The notes: generated by a model not told the origin, from the sequence alone. A stretch of DNA of 64,000 bases from Adiantum capillus-veneris (GCA_014529385.2 CM043967.1:82594278-82658277); one strand, 5' to 3'. Shown: positions 11,566-23,612, counted from the first letter of the stretch. Program-made: numbers and translations.

Positions 11566-12760
11566 CTAACGAAGTTCCGTGAGAGCGTTTGCCACTACAT
11601 TGTATCGGCCTTTGCGATACCTTAACTTGGCGTCATATTCCTGAAGGATCTCGGCCCACCTGGCTTTTCGACCCTTTAAATTTTTTTTTTGTGTAAACCA
11701 TTTAATGCTTTCATGGTCAAACACAATCTCGAACTGAGCACCATACAGATAGTGATGCCATGTCTTTAAGGCAGACACTATTGCATAGAGTTCACATTCG
11801 TAAGCAGAATAATTCTGTTGAGCTGCATCCTGCTTCTTTCTTTCAAATGCAATTGGCCGTCCGTCTTGTAACAGGACTGCTCCAATAGCACGGTCACTGG
11901 CATTCGTTTCCAAAACAAATGGTTTCAAAGGGTCTACAATAGCCAGTATAGGATCTGTAGCTAATGCATCTTTGAGTGTTTCAAAACTCTGCTGTTGAGC
12001 GAAACCCCACTGAAAAGCCTTACCTTTGCCTTTTAGTTGGTCCTTCATAGGTACAACAAGGTGAGCATAGTTTTTAACGAACCTTCAGTAAAAACCTGCA
12101 AAGCCTAAAAAGATCTATAATTCTTCCAGATTTTTAGGAGGTGGCCATTTCCGAATGGTATCCACTTTGGATTGATCCATGTATAGGCCATTAGCTGAAA
12201 TGACATGCCCTAAATAATGAATTTCTTCCTTGAGAAAATCACATTTAGATTCCTTGGCATATACTTGTTTGCACGTAACAACTCAAACACCTGCGTGAGA
12301 TGTTGTAAGTTCTCTTCTTCAGAAGCACTATAAACTAGAATGTCATCAAGGAACACAATGAAACATTTTCCCAAATATGGTTTCAAGACACTATCCATAA
12401 GTGTCATATGCATGAATGTCGCTGGCGCATTGGTTAACCCAAAGGGCATCACCAAAAACTCATAATGTCCAAACCGTGTTCGAAATGCAGTCTTAGGTAT
12501 ATCGGCAAGCTGAATACAGACTTGGTGATATTCTGACCGCAAGTCGATTTTCGTAAAAATGCAAGCATGAGTTAGCTTATCAAATAACTCATCTACCCTT
12601 GGTAGTGGGTATTTGTTCTTAACTGTAACCACATTTAAACCTCGGTAGTCTACGCACATGCGTATACTGCCGTCTTTTTTCGTCTCCAAAAGGATAGGCG
12701 AAGCCCATGGTGAAGAACTGGGTTGTATAAACCCTCTGCAGCCTCTGAGTAACTCATATG
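11566..12760 (-). pseudogene. Chromovirus reverse transcriptase and RNase H
   Basis: RT is read on the minus strand from about 12689. It contains [36 protein letters not shown] and the catalytic FLDDILVYS at about 12345-12320. RNase H lies at 12048-11566 and contains LETNASDRAIGAVLLQDGRPIAFERK and the YELYAIV and tether-like motifs typical of gypsy elements. A frame change separates the two blocks at about 12060-12200, and a stop lies upstream at about 12780. The closely spaced order gag, PR, RT, RH, IN, chromodomain is that of a chromovirus. Confidence 0.88.
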
Positions 12761-13640
12761 GTAAGGTGGTTTACTAACAGGTTTACAGCCTGCAGCCACG
12801 TCAATTCCATGTTGCACTGAGCGTGTCGGTGGTAAACCTCATGGAAAATCATTAGGAAAGACATCTTGAAACTCCTTTAACAATTTTTGTAACTGATTAG
12901 CAACTTTTGCTTGTGTAGAATTAGAAATTGGCGGAATAGAGGAGAGAGAAGCATGCAGCGTTTAGGAATGTTCAACAGAGTCAATGTTAGAAAGAAAATG
13001 AGACAGTGAATAACAGAAGAAAACCTGTTCTATTTCATTATCAGAAACGATCTGCATAAGCTTGCCAATACAAATTAGTGGTGGTGATGATGGTATATAT
13101 CCTTTTCTCCTAACAACAACACATGTGTGCCATAAGAATCAAACATCAAATTGTTGTGCTCATAGCTACACATCAGTGATGGCCCTAGGCTATGCAACCA
13201 CTCTCTACCAAGAACCACATCAGCCCTTTCCATGTTCATAACTTGAAAATCCAAACAATTAGAGTACCCTTGTACTTCCAATGAAACAGCTTAGCATTGA
13301 GTATCCCATATGTCACTATCATGTCCATTCATCATTGCTACCTTGTAGCGGTGGGTACTCGGAGTTTGAGGCAGTTTGAGCTTTTTCACCAATCAATAAT
13401 TGATGAAATTGTGGGTAGCACTGTCATCTACCAAGATGCGCACCTTGTGCCCTTGCAGATATCCGTGCATACGTACTAACTCATGTGGTCCAAAGGTTTG
13501 TTGCCACATGAAAGCTGTGAGACAGCATTCATGCACCACCTCAGTGTGTGTTACTTCCATTGTAGAGAACTTTGAGGAAGACTCAAGAGGCAGTAGTTGC
13601 ATTGTGTGCACTGCTTTCTCCTTCCCCTGGGCAGCAGATT
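12761..13640 (-). pseudogene. Chromovirus aspartic protease region
   Basis: The minus frames contain the active-site segment ILVDDSATHNFI at about 13430-13395, where families usually show D-S/T-G-A; here the glycine is missing and an aspartate is duplicated. The C-terminal flap part reads MERADVVLGREWLHSLGP at about 13240-13180. Retropepsins cut the gag-pol polyprotein. A frame change lies between the two parts and the active site is altered, so it is not expected to work. The stretch 12761-13070 links to RT and holds only broken reading. Confidence 0.75.
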
Positions 13641-14230
13641 TCCCCTTGGGACAATCCTTCTTGACATGGCCTCTTCCTAAGCATTGAAAACATAGCTTCT
13701 GTTTTTTGTCCTTATCAAAATCCTCAAGGCAGAGAGGACCCTTGGACCCCTTGGGTTTTTTAGATGCATCTGAATTAGCACTATAAATTTTCTTTTATTG
13801 TGCCCGTATTGAGTGCGAGTGTTACTATGTGTACTAGCAGGCACGTTATTGTTATGTGTTTTCTTATCATCAGGGTCATCATGAATATGTGCTTGCACTA
13901 TGGCTTCCTCAAGTGTTTTAGGGTCCTGGGATTTGACATACTTCTTAAGTTCTGGAGTCAGACCTCGTATGAACCCTCGTACTTGTTGAAAGGTATCCAA
14001 GCCTTCCAACTTGAGGATGACATCCCTATAGTGAGAGATATATTCAAGGAGTGACGGATATTGGCGCATGGAACACATGTCCCAAGTGGTCCAATTCCGA
14101 TCGGCCTCGTTTGTAGGCAAAAATTCCTTGCTAAACATTGATTCAAAGGTTGCCCAACTCTGTGGTATAATGTTATGTAGGAGTTATGGAAGGCCAAAAA
14201 TCATAAAATTGGCCACCTCCTTTTTGGGGG
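13641..14230 (-). pseudogene. Chromovirus gag, C-terminal half with CCHC knuckle
   Basis: The minus reading has FSKEFLPTNEADRNWTTWD (14138-14085), then SLLEYISHYRDVI and GFIRGLTPELKKYV, the standard retrotransposon gag core. It is followed by a knuckle, CFQCLGRGHVKKDC, at about 13695-13650. The N-terminal gag, primer site and 5' LTR are absent from this side: recognisable chromovirus sequence stops at about 14.2 kb. The matching 5' LTR and leader lie on the opposite strand at 33547-34.45 kb. Several frame breaks are present. Confidence 0.8.
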
Positions 14231-14400
14231 AAAAAGTGCATTCTTTGACCACTCTTACACATCTCTTACACACCCACCACTCTTGCACCCATGGCGTATA
14301 CCTATTCGTCAAAATATTAATCACCTCCATAATCTCATGGCAAATAAAGAGGCCTCCTACACCCCATCCTCTTCCTAATGGACTGCTGATGCCATTGTGC
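14231..14400. other. Junction between chromovirus gag and family G accessory ORF
   Basis: Several short frames overlap on both strands and none matches anything I know. The two neighbours belong to different element families, so a breakpoint must lie here. It is one proposed end of the roughly 20-kb inversion. Confidence 0.4.
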
Positions 14401-15690
14401 ATTGATTTGGTTGGGAGTAAGTTGAGTGACATTGACTGAATGGAGAAATCTCAACTCCCAATCCATCGCTGCTTTCCATTGTTTATCTGTCTCCTAGGAA
14501 ACCTATTCCTTAAGTGCGTCTTCTTCAGCTTTAGACAGTTGGACCATTGGCACTTGATCAGAATCTGTTAGTGGTACCTGAAATTCTTCTTCTTGTCCTA
14601 GCCCTTTTCCTGGCTGTGTTTCCATCTCAACAAAAGAGACTGAGGGAATTTCAATGTGTGGTTGGTCTGATGTACCAGCTTCTTCTTGTATCTCTGGCTG
14701 ATCGTCTTGCAACAGCTGACAATGTAAGGTCTCTTTGTTGTGACTTCTCTAGCTTTAGCTCGAGTTCAAGACCCTTGTTCATCTTTTCTAAAGATTTTTA
14801 TACTTCATCCCTACCTTTGATCAAGGCAACTGCGGGATTTTCCTTATCTATCGCAACAAGGTTGATCCTTTGCTCTGAGTATTGCAGTGGAGCATTTGCT
14901 ATATTGAGCTGCACCTTGATATTTTGTACTGACAGAGTTGTATTTAAGAGCTCATTGGTAACCTCTACCAGTTGTTCTTATTTGGTCTTGCAAGCATCTG
15001 ATAACTTCGTGAGAAGTTCACCCTGTTCCTCCATCTAATTTTGTTGCTTCTCTTTGGCTAGCTGGTGTTGTTTAGCTTCAGCTCTTAGCTCCTAGATTTG
15101 TCTTTTCACATCAGTGATTACAATCATTCTTTCCTCTAGCTCTCCTTGCAGAGCATGGATGACCATCTCCAGCTCTCTAACCTTAGCATTGTGGCTAAGT
15201 GCTGATGTTCGCATTTTCTCTGTCATCTCCTCCGTCTACTTGGCATATTTGTTTACTTATAGAATAACTTCATCATTTGTCTGCCATTCTTCAGGCTCTA
15301 TAGGCTGTGTTGAAGTTTCAGCCCCTTTTTTGTGTGTTCCTTGGGTTGTTTTGTAGCAATCATTTGTGGTAGTGACAGGGGTTCTACCTCTCCTTGAGGA
15401 TGTGTGGTTGGTTTGGCTGCTTTGTCTTCTTAAGGCTTTGTGGATGCCTCAATCGATTCCGGATGGGTGGTTGTATACGGGGTGGACTTTATTTGTTGTG
15501 CCTTAGGTTGCTCAAAATTGGCAGTCTCTTGTGGTTTAGGACTTGCTGCCTTTTGTGGTGCAGGCCCCTTTTCTTTGCCTTGCTCTCCCTCAGTGGGTCT
15601 AGGTGTTGGTGAAGGTGGAGGACTTGGCATGGGGTGATCTGCCTAATTTTCTATGGGTAAGGCAAGCTTAGGAGACGTTGGTGTAACCAA
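14401..15690 (-). pseudogene. Family G accessory ORF, 3' part (copy 1)
   Basis: The minus strand carries a broken ORF. Its clearest parts are a proline-rich stretch (PSPPPSPTPRPTEGEQGK, about 15630-15577), acidic sequence with PSVSFVEMETQPGKG, KAEEDALKE (14530-14503) and MDWELRFLHSVNVTQLTPN (about 14465-14410). The last two recur at 48.5-48.36 kb in a second copy. I recognise no catalytic domain. The protein lies downstream of integrase and, in the other copy, just upstream of the polypurine tract. It has many stops and one large insertion at its 5' side. Confidence 0.55.
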
Positions 15691-17530
15691 AGTTGTTCTG
15701 CGCTATAAAGTGTGCTATGCAATGCAAAGGGTGCTAATAACAAGTGGATGGTAGAGGGCTAAAGCCAATGTGGGAGACCTTAGCAGGACAGTGGTAACGG
15801 AAATGCATGCTTAAAGTCTTTTTTTAGGCCGGGGGGCCTCCAAAGTAGGATAACGATGACGGAAAATCAAGGTGTTCAAAATAAGGAAAATGTATCCCGG
15901 GATGTGGTGTTCAAGATGCTCTAGAAGCTCGTCCAGACGGCTCGTCAAACGGGGCTTCGATGTGAAAGTTATGATTGTCCGAAGATGGAATGCTTTGCAG
16001 ATCCCCGATGGGCAGGGCAGGTACAGAAAGGTGGCAAAAAATGGGATCAATGGATACACGTGTAAAGCTCAAGCTGTCGATTATGCCGATCTTTTTGGTT
16101 CACCATTCGGAGCTCCGACGGGCAAGTTATGGCCTGTGGAGTATTTACAGGGGGTCAGGTATGTGCTCATCGGTCCACGTTGGTAGGTGCACCGACGGGA
16201 CTTTCTTTGAGCTCACCACGGTTCGGGAAAATTGCATGCGATGTGGGGAGTCAGCCGAAACTGGTGGCTTGTTGATCGGTGTCATGGGCATTAAGATGGA
16301 CCAGCTCAAGCTGGTAAGCAAGAACGACGAGAAGGGGTTGTCAGGTGGCTTTTTCCAATTTTGGGATATTTTTTCAAGGCGTGAGATGGTTGAGACACGA
16401 CAAAGCTCTCAAGGTTGGGAGCCGGTAGCATGGGGTTCCGAGGTGGTTAGACGGAATGGGTGTTTGGCAAACCTGAGGAAGTGAAGGTGCCGACCACGCA
16501 GGAAACGAATGCACAAAAAATGATTTGGGTGTAAATTCAAAACGCAAAGGTTTAGTGGAGCAAGCTTCAAAAAAGAAAGAGGTGGCTTGGGTGGAGTTTA
16601 AGGGAAACTCAAAGGCAAAAAGGAAAAAAAGAGAGAAGGCTCAAAGGCAGTGGCGCCCGGCTTCATTGCCTAAAAAAGAAATTTTTTCTTTGCCTTGGGA
16701 AAACAAAGAGGAAGAAAAGAAGAGGGGCAGCAGGCTTCGAAAAAAGGAGGGTTCTTTTTTCTTCTTCTTGCTTGGGGAAATTGAGAAGGAGGAAGAAGGA
16801 GACCTTCGTGCGCGTACGCTCTGCGATCCAAGCTAGCATGCAAGGTGTGGTCCGTGAAGCGGTACGAAAAGAGCGAACACCTTGCAGAGAAGCTGACTAG
16901 TGAGAGCTACCACGAGGAGGAGCTTTGAACATTTGAGGAGTCGAAGCCGCAAAAGATTGTGGATTGCTATGACGTGGCTCGAAAGAGCAAAAGGCCTGCA
17001 AAAGAGGTAATTAGCGACGGATGCCAGGAGGAGGAGTTGTTGTGGAAGTAAAGCCAGTGGTGAATGATCCCGTCGAGGCTTGTGTCGACGGAGTCGAGTG
17101 GCGAGGGAGGTGTGTGCCCCTCTGTATGGATTGGTGATGGCATGGCGCAACCTAGAGCAGGCCACATGAGTTTTGTACATGGTGTGTAAACAAGCTGTCA
17201 TTGCCGATTTTTTGGTGTTGTCTTTCCCCCCCTTCCCCCTTTCTTCTTTGCTCGTCTCCAAGGTGTGTGGTGCTGGTGTGTGTGAGCGTGTGAGCCCCCC
17301 CGGGCCCCCAGTGTGTGTGAGAGAGAAAGAGAGAGAGAGAGGTATTGAATTGTGGAAGCGCGAGAAACGGGCAAGATCGGTGTGGTAGCTGTCTGAGGAT
17401 TGTGCAGAGAGTTTGTGCGTTGGGCGAAGTGCAGGCGAGGCTCTGCTAGTGTGAATCGTCTTTTTTGAAGGTGTTTTCGAGAGGACAGGGGTGCTGTGAA
17501 TACCCTGAGCTATATAGGCGCAGTTGCGTG
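15691..17530. other. GC-rich insertion of unknown type inside the accessory ORF
   Basis: Base composition changes sharply to GC-rich, and accessory ORF homology stops on both sides. The motif AGACGTTGG near 15672-15680 faces its reverse complement, CCAACGTCT, near 17560. These could be short inverted ends, but no clear target duplication was found. Inside, plus-strand frames rich in K and E (16525-16836) and a stretch near 16840-17040 look partly protein-coding but match nothing I know. A long minus-strand frame (16833-17786) is a fusion of accessory ORF and insertion, not a gene. A short GA tract is at 17320-17340. Confidence 0.45.
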
Positions 17531-18830
17531 TGTGTCGGGTGTGTTCCCCATTCCCCCTCTCCAACGTCTCTTCTTGGTCGTGTTGTGTCTCTCCTTGTTC
17601 TATTGCCTCTGCTTGTCTTGCTTGTTTTGCTGCCTCTTCTTTGGGTTTTATCTCAACCTCTTGAGCTTCTTTTAGTTTGAGAGCTTCTGCCTCTGCATAC
17701 ATTCTTTTGAGAAAATAAGTGGAGTCCTCTATCTTTTTCCTTGCAGGGTTCTTTGTTGTAGGTCCCTTTATCTCTTTAGGACTCACTTTTTCGGGTCCTC
17801 TCCTGCAGCTTGGCGGCTTCTTTCATAAGTGTGCTTCTCTCTTTCAAGCCTTGCCTTTTTCTGTTGCGGCTCTTCTTAGTGTGCATCCACTTCTTTTCTG
17901 TTCATCCCTTCTATTCTGGCTTGCCTTTCCTTGTTGTCTGAGATTTCACTGCTATGTGCTTCAAGAGAGCTCTTTGCAGACCTCTTCATCAGATTTGTAA
18001 ACTCTTTTGTCTTGTGGTTCTTGGAGATGGCTGTGCTGACACAATCAATGTGTTTTGATCTCGGGCATGTGGAAAATTGTATGCCATGCCGATACCATGG
18101 TATGCTATTCTTGGTAATACCTCAGGTGCACCCAGATATGTGATCTTACCCTCTTTCTTGGCACCTTTCAACATTGATAGCACATACTGCGGGTGATCAA
18201 TGGGTTGCCTGGTTGGCCGACTTCAACACTTGGGTGAGTGTAGTTGCAACTACATGATTTGGTGTTGTGTACCTTGGCGGTCTCTTTGCTAGAAAGTGGA
18301 AGTGTTTATGATACAACCGTGCTGGTTCTTCCACTTGCGTCTAGATGAGATCAACAAAGGTGGCTGTTGCGGTCTCCTTGGTGAAGCTACCTGTTGTCTT
18401 TCTGTCTCGAGCCCTCATCGTCATCCCTTCTGTTGGAAACTTGAGAGCCTTGGCCACTATTTCTTTTGTAATTACCACTTCTACCCTATGCCCTTGTTGG
18501 TTGGTAATTTGGGATGTTCCGTCTTCCTTAATTGTAGACAAGAGCTCATAGGCAATCTAGAAGTCTACACCATACGGTTCTTAGTCGTAGAAATGCTTGA
18601 GGTCGAGCCTTCCATTAGCTTCTTTTGTGTCGGGCTTTGCCGCGATATCATAGATTTCTTTCGGTAGCAGCTGGAGTTCAATCTGATGTCCTTCTTACCT
18701 GCATGTGAAAACCGTGGTGTTGTGTTCTTCAAGTTGTTTTCTGGACAAATATATTGCTTTGGCTGTCTTGACTGAACTAGGGTTTAGTTGGTATGGCGGC
18801 AGCTCTTGTAGATTCTATTTTTGTGAGACC
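17531..18830 (-). pseudogene. Family G accessory ORF, 5' part (copy 1), coiled-coil-like
   Basis: From about 18815 downwards the minus strand reads a protein without known domains. Recognisable landmarks are VVITKEIVAKALKFPTEGM and MRARDRKTTGSFTKETAT (18470-18360), KHFHFLAKRPPRYTTPNH (about 18310-18250), LKGAKKEGKITYLGAP (about 18170-18125), and then a long K/E/Q/A-rich stretch (about 17960-17560) that looks like a coiled coil. The same landmarks recur at 50.66-50.33 kb. Several in-frame stops are present. It lies downstream of the G2 integrase on the same strand, separated by repeat sequence. A gag-like structural role is possible but not shown. Confidence 0.55.
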
Positions 18831-18899
18831 CTCTTCCTGGCCTTCTCCGCAGCTTGTATTGCTTCTGTTAAGTGAATAGAGTGCCAAAGTTAGAAAGTT

Positions 18900-20100
18900 C
18901 TGCAATTACTGCTCTGAAATGCCCTTTAGTCTGAATTGTTGACAAATTGAGTCCAATTTGCTTCAAATCAAATTTTGAACATGCATAGATGCATAAAAAC
19001 ATGCAAAGGCCAAATTCATAAAGTCCAAGCAAACATTTGCAATAAAAGTAAATACTCGCAATTATTTATAGCTGATGAATTTTTCCAACTTTTTGCAATT
19101 TTGTCATCATAGCCTTGAAATATATATCACTGTGAGTGAAATGTCGGCGCATTTGGTACACAGGGTAAGAATAGTGCAAGATTTAGGGTTTTTGTCTTTG
19201 AAACAATAAATATAAAGAAATTTTGAGATTTTGATCTTCAAATTTGTTCAAACTTGGTTAGTGGGCTTAGGACATCATGTGCTTTGGTCCTATGAAGTCA
19301 AAGTTGCAAACTCCCCCTATCTTGACAAAAAAGTAAATAGTCACGATTATTAACTTTTCCATCAAAATGAACATTTTTTGGTGCAACTTGGCTCTATGCA
19401 TGATGTAGACCTTGTGTATGAGATATGAGGTGATTTGGATCAAAAACGTGTCTGATAACTCAAAATTTGCATTGAAAAGGACTTCTTTGCGTTTTTTGAC
19501 AATTTTCCAAGTTATCATTGATTATTTTGGCTCATACTTGAAACGTGGCATGTAATAGGTGTACACAAGTGATCGGTGATGTGAAGGGACCATCTTCAAG
19601 AAAAAAATTTACAAAAGTAAATAATCACGATAATTTACAATAGTCATTTTTTCTGCAAAACTTGACAAATTTTGGTCTAAACATATTCAATACACCTAAA
19701 ACAAGTCCTAAATTGAATTTGGTAAATTTTTGTCGTGTCGACATTGCTTCTTGCTTAGTCGACTTTGAAATCACCGATTTTTGTGAATACCTGGACTGTG
19801 GAGTTGGTCACTTTAGAAGCTATGGACTTGTCTGCTACATAGTCTTGAAGCTACTCATCCAGTTTTGGCTCATTTGGAGTCAGTTTGACTTCGCATGTCA
19901 AATTTGACGCTTTGTAGCCTTCGAGCTGTTTTCTTCTTTTTAAGGGCTTGCCTTGATTGATTTTATGAAACCAACCATATACATTGTATATAGATCCAAT
20001 CTATAAGTTGTCTGTGTAGTCAAAATCCAATTTTGGCATTTGTCAAAAACCTAGCTTTTCTACTTGAGACCCTCCTCGACCCCCATTGAATGGTCCACTG
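18900..20100 (+). repeat. Palindrome-bearing repeats of about 285 bp, block 1
   Basis: The AT-rich region repeats a palindromic core related to AAGTAAATAATCACGATTAT at 19046, 19331 and 19615, at intervals of 284-285 bp. Other shared phrases between cores include TTGGATCA and TTTGTCCAA-like words. The same repeats in the same orientation occur at 30.2-31.5 kb. No coding sequence is seen. The units are strongly diverged, so this is an old array. Confidence 0.6.
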
Positions 20101-21039
20101 GTGATATAGAAGTGTTCTATTATAAGGGGGCATGCTACAATTCAAGTCTCGTTTGATTTGGTTTAGTAGACATGCCGCTATGGTCGATTTTTGATCGTAG
20201 GACTTCGTGCACTGCTCGATTTCTAGGGTTTTTTCCTAGGGTTTAGACTAGCTACCGGTTGTATAGAATGGGTCATTGATAAGTATAAAACTTACCCCTC
20301 ATGTCTTGTGTGAGACGGTGTTGTAAACGGACGACTGTGGACTCCGGAAAATTCGCGCGAAGAAGGTCGAAAGCTCTCTCTCCAAAGGTGACAAGTGGAA
20401 ATGAAGTGGTTTTAGACTACCCTAGATATCTATACTCACACTTCCCGACTAGTTTTCCCCAAATTCCCTTGTTAGTTCTACTAGGCCGTGAAATCTATGT
20501 TAGACTCACAAAATTTCTCAATCGGATTCTTGTAGCTCCTTCTACAAGAATTTAGGCTTCCCACTTCCATCTACCGATTACACTGAAATTTTTTGTGCCT
20601 ATCCGCCTTGTCCTTCTGATCATGAGGGTATCTTTAGTTTTTTCCATCTGAGCTCATTTGCTATTTATTATTATTTTTTGACCCGTTGATTAAAAAAATA
20701 AAAGAGAATAACAAAATATGCTAAAAAAGCAAACTAAAAATCCAATAATTAAGAAAATCCATTCAAAAATATATATTTATTGTTTTTTGTTGGATTTCTC
20801 CATTTTTAAGTCCCAATATCAAGAAAAATGATGAAAAATAACAAAAAAAGACTATTTTTTGATGATTTTCTTATAGTATATACACTATTTACACTCATCG
20901 AGGAGATGTTATCAGTTAAATTTCCCCTGTTGATGACTTGTAAGGGTATTATTAGATAGTTTTGTAAAAAATCACACGTTATTATTAAACTTTTTCCTCC
21001 CTATGCAAACATTGCCCTTAATTACTTAGTTTCCTTCCA
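20101..21039. other. Non-coding stretch with a possible promoter, then very AT-rich DNA
   Basis: No gene is recognised. A TATAAAA at 20284-20290 sits in a moderately GC-rich context and could be an old LTR promoter on the plus strand, but no LTR ends were found. Bases 20640-20960 are extremely AT-rich, with poly-A and poly-T runs. Confidence 0.3.
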
Positions 21040-22135
21040 CCCCTCCTAGATGGCGTTCTCTGGGACGACTGTGTGCATGGGTTGATCAATTGTGTCTATG
21101 CATAGCCTTGCTTGTCTCTACCATATAGCTTGTGTGCTCTTTGATTTATTGTACCGTCAGGATGCTTTGGCATACTGATTTCCTGAGCTGTCGATATCAA
21201 TAATGATGGCTGTTGAGCTTTTACCTACCATTGGTATCTTGGCTTGTCTTGCTCAAAATGGTGTGGTGGAGTCTTCTGATACTTAACTCTCCATTGCTTG
21301 ATTGGTTTTACCATTTGCGGAAAATATAAGTGCTTCTTTTTCTTCCAAGTCCATTTTATGTTACGTTCCTTGCTCGAAGATGCTCTTCTTTATGTTTTGA
21401 ACCTTGGAACCGTCTTTGATACAGTAGATGATGTTTTGGGCACCCAGATTTGGGGTCGCCTTGTCCTTAAGCTCTGCTTTTGATGAACAAATTTACTTGA
21501 CTCCTTGCATGCTGCATGTAGATAGGATGGAGAAGATTGTGGTCTGCTCTGCTAGTAACCTCCTTTCCATTCCTCTTTGCTTGGTGTGATTGGAACAATG
21601 AGTTGTCCGTCCTTAGGTGATAGTTTGAGCTAATTGGTATCCCAATCTGGTTCTGCCTTGTACGTCCACATCCATGAGATTGCAAGTATCATTGTTTCAT
21701 TCTTGTGTTCATCCAGTAAGCATACAAACTGATGAGGGCATGAACATCCATGTACTATCACATTCAAGTTGACTACTCGCAATGTTTGTGTTGGGTTCTT
21801 GTTGCATCCTTTAATAGTCGCTATTCCTGTTGTCAAAGACTGACTTGTTGATTTCTTGTATGTGGAATAAATGACTAAATTTACTCGAGCTCTTGTGTCG
21901 ACCAATGCATTCATGCTATGATTGTTCAGCTTTACTTTGATGCGAAGCTCCATTCCATCTAACCATTCATCATCTGTTGACACTGCATCTTTCTGCAATT
22001 CCCATTGTCGGTCATCTGGTTTCAGAGTGTTGATGGGAATAGGTATTTGTTGATCCTTGAGAGCATCTTTCCTTTTAAGTACTCGAAGCCAAGATTTCTA
22101 TTGGGCTTCATCAAAAACGTGCTGTCATTTTATCT
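21040..22135 (-). pseudogene. Second retropepsin-like domain downstream of integrase (family G, copy G2)
   Basis: Following the integrase C-terminus on the minus strand, the reading passes WLRVLKRKDALKDQQ (about 22095-22050) and DDEWLDGMELRIKVKLNN. It reaches a protease-like active site, ALVDTRARVNLV, at about 21905-21870, then ISWMWTYKAEPDW at about 21685-21645. The pattern hydrophobic-L-V-D-T-x-A is that of retropepsins, with the usual glycine replaced by arginine. The frame continues, broken, to about 21.04 kb. A separate protease lies upstream in its normal place (28.2-28.66 kb), so this would be an additional domain. An alternative is a fragment of another element joined here. Confidence 0.55.
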
Positions 22136-22974
22136 TTCTTTGCTTAGCTGCATGCATCCTTTCTAGCAACTTGTTGGTTACTGTCAAATTGTACTTCTTT
22201 GCTTAGTTGCATGCATCCTTTCTAGCAACTCAATGGTTAGTGTTAAATTGTACTTCTTTAAACCGCACCCACCAATCCAATTAGCCATTGGCTCACCATC
22301 TAGAGTGAACAACTTAACTGCTCCACTTAGAGATACATCTTCAGTAACAAATGGTCCGTTTCTCTTTTTCTTAAACTTGGAAATGTGTTGCTTAAGGGAA
22401 TAGAATAAAACTAAGTCCCCTTTTTTGAAGATTTTTGTAATTAGATGGGAATCAAAAATCTATTTTTGTTTCCGCTTTTGAGCATACATGTGAGCTACAA
22501 CAATTAGCCTTCATCAAGATTTTCTAAATCTTCAAGTCTCTCTAACAGTTCATGTCTAGTGCACTCAAGATCCTTAGCTACCCTTAGTGTTGTCAATAGA
22601 AATTCTATCAGCAGTATGGCATCAAGACCATAAACAAGGTTAAAGAGTGTAACATTGAAAGTTGTTTTGAATGAAACTCTATAAGCCCATAGAGCAGCAT
22701 GGAGATTCATTTCCCAATGTGTCCTTCCTGAACTAACCACTTTACTCAATACCGAGCTAAGAATTTTATTCGTATGCTCAGCTTGTCCATTTGCTTGTGG
22801 GTGATAGGGAGCTGATTTGTTATGGATGGCCATAAATTTAATAAGCAGATACTCAATTACCTCATTGAGAAAATGGGTTTCCCTATCATTGATAATTTCT
22901 ATTGGTAGTCCATATCTTGTGAGCACATATTCATACAATAATGTGGTGGTGGTTCTGGCATCATTCTTTTGAGT
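22136..22974 (-). pseudogene. Family G integrase, catalytic core and C-terminus (copy G2, downstream part)
   Basis: Starting at 22974, the minus strand reads TQKNDARTTTTLLYEYV, then RYGLPIEIINDRETHFLNE (the second catalytic Asp is in INDRE). It continues with SAPYHPQANGQAEHTNK (catalytic Glu in QAEHTN), LHAALWAYRVSFKTT and LVYGLDAILLIEFL. A C-terminal part with KKGDLVLFYSLKQH and a GAVKLFTLDGEPMANWIGG stretch follows at about 22430-22260. The N-terminal zinc-binding part and the first catalytic region are at 26872-27620, separated by a 3.9-kb insertion with a perfect 9-bp duplication. The protein joins viral-type cDNA to the genome; this copy is dead. Confidence 0.85.
22137..22254. repeat. 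59-bp tandem duplication in the integrase tail
   Basis: Two 59-bp units, 22137-22195 and 22196-22254, share TGCATGCATCCTTTCTAGCA and differ at a handful of positions. The duplication sits at the end of the integrase C-terminus and shifts its frame. Confidence 0.85.
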
Positions 22975-23080
22975 TCTACCAAACATCGAGCGAATTTTTC
23001 CGAGCAAGATCAAAACCGAGCAAAGTTACCAAGTGAGTTTCTCCCGTATATATATACATCTTTTCTAAAAAGAGATATCA

Positions 23081-23097
23081 CACACACACACACACAC

Positions 23098-23146
<49 letters not shown>
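23081..23146. repeat. (CA)n(GA)n compound microsatellite
   Basis: About 10 CA units run directly into about 23 GA units. Confidence 0.95.
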
Positions 23147-23149
<3 letters not shown>

Positions 23150-23573
23150 CTCTAAACCCAAACAATAAATGTCAGCACCATTGCTTCCCAATCATGATTA
23201 TACAAATCTAGTCATCCTTATACATGTCACCATTGCTAGAAAAAATATGTTGTTTTGGAAACTTAAATATAGATCAATTGAATAGCTTAGTTCACAAAGA
23301 TGGAAGACGCAACTCCTTTCCATTTTGGATCATTGTTTGGAAAAATCTAGCAGATGTCTAGAAGGCCATAATTTGTTTGTGCCAAATTTCAATCTCTTTT
23401 GAGCTTGTGTCTGCTCAAGTCAAAGGTGGTAAGGAAATCTTGCTAGTTGGATGAGGGAAAGGGTTGCATCGTATTGACATCCCATTTTTTGCAAATGATA
23501 GAGACTTGCCAAACCAAGAGCTACCATGTATGTCTATTAGGAAGAGTGCTAATAAGTGTGAGAGATGCTTAGA

Positions 23574-23574
23574 T

Positions 23575-23607
<33 letters not shown>

Positions 23608-23612
23608 TCTCT
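23574..23612. repeat. (CT)n microsatellite
   Basis: A CT tract with one TTTGT interruption. Confidence 0.9.

Noticed and set aside
14184-14439. Overlapping frames on both strands at the 14.2-14.4 kb junction
   Set aside because: They are short and unrecognised, and they span a breakpoint between two element families.
16833-17786. Minus-strand 317-codon open frame as a gene
   Set aside because: Its first part is the charged accessory ORF and the rest runs through an unrelated GC-rich insertion in a low-complexity frame; it is a chance fusion.
20284-20290. TATA box of a host gene
   Set aside because: No coding sequence follows; an old LTR promoter is more likely, and even that is weak.
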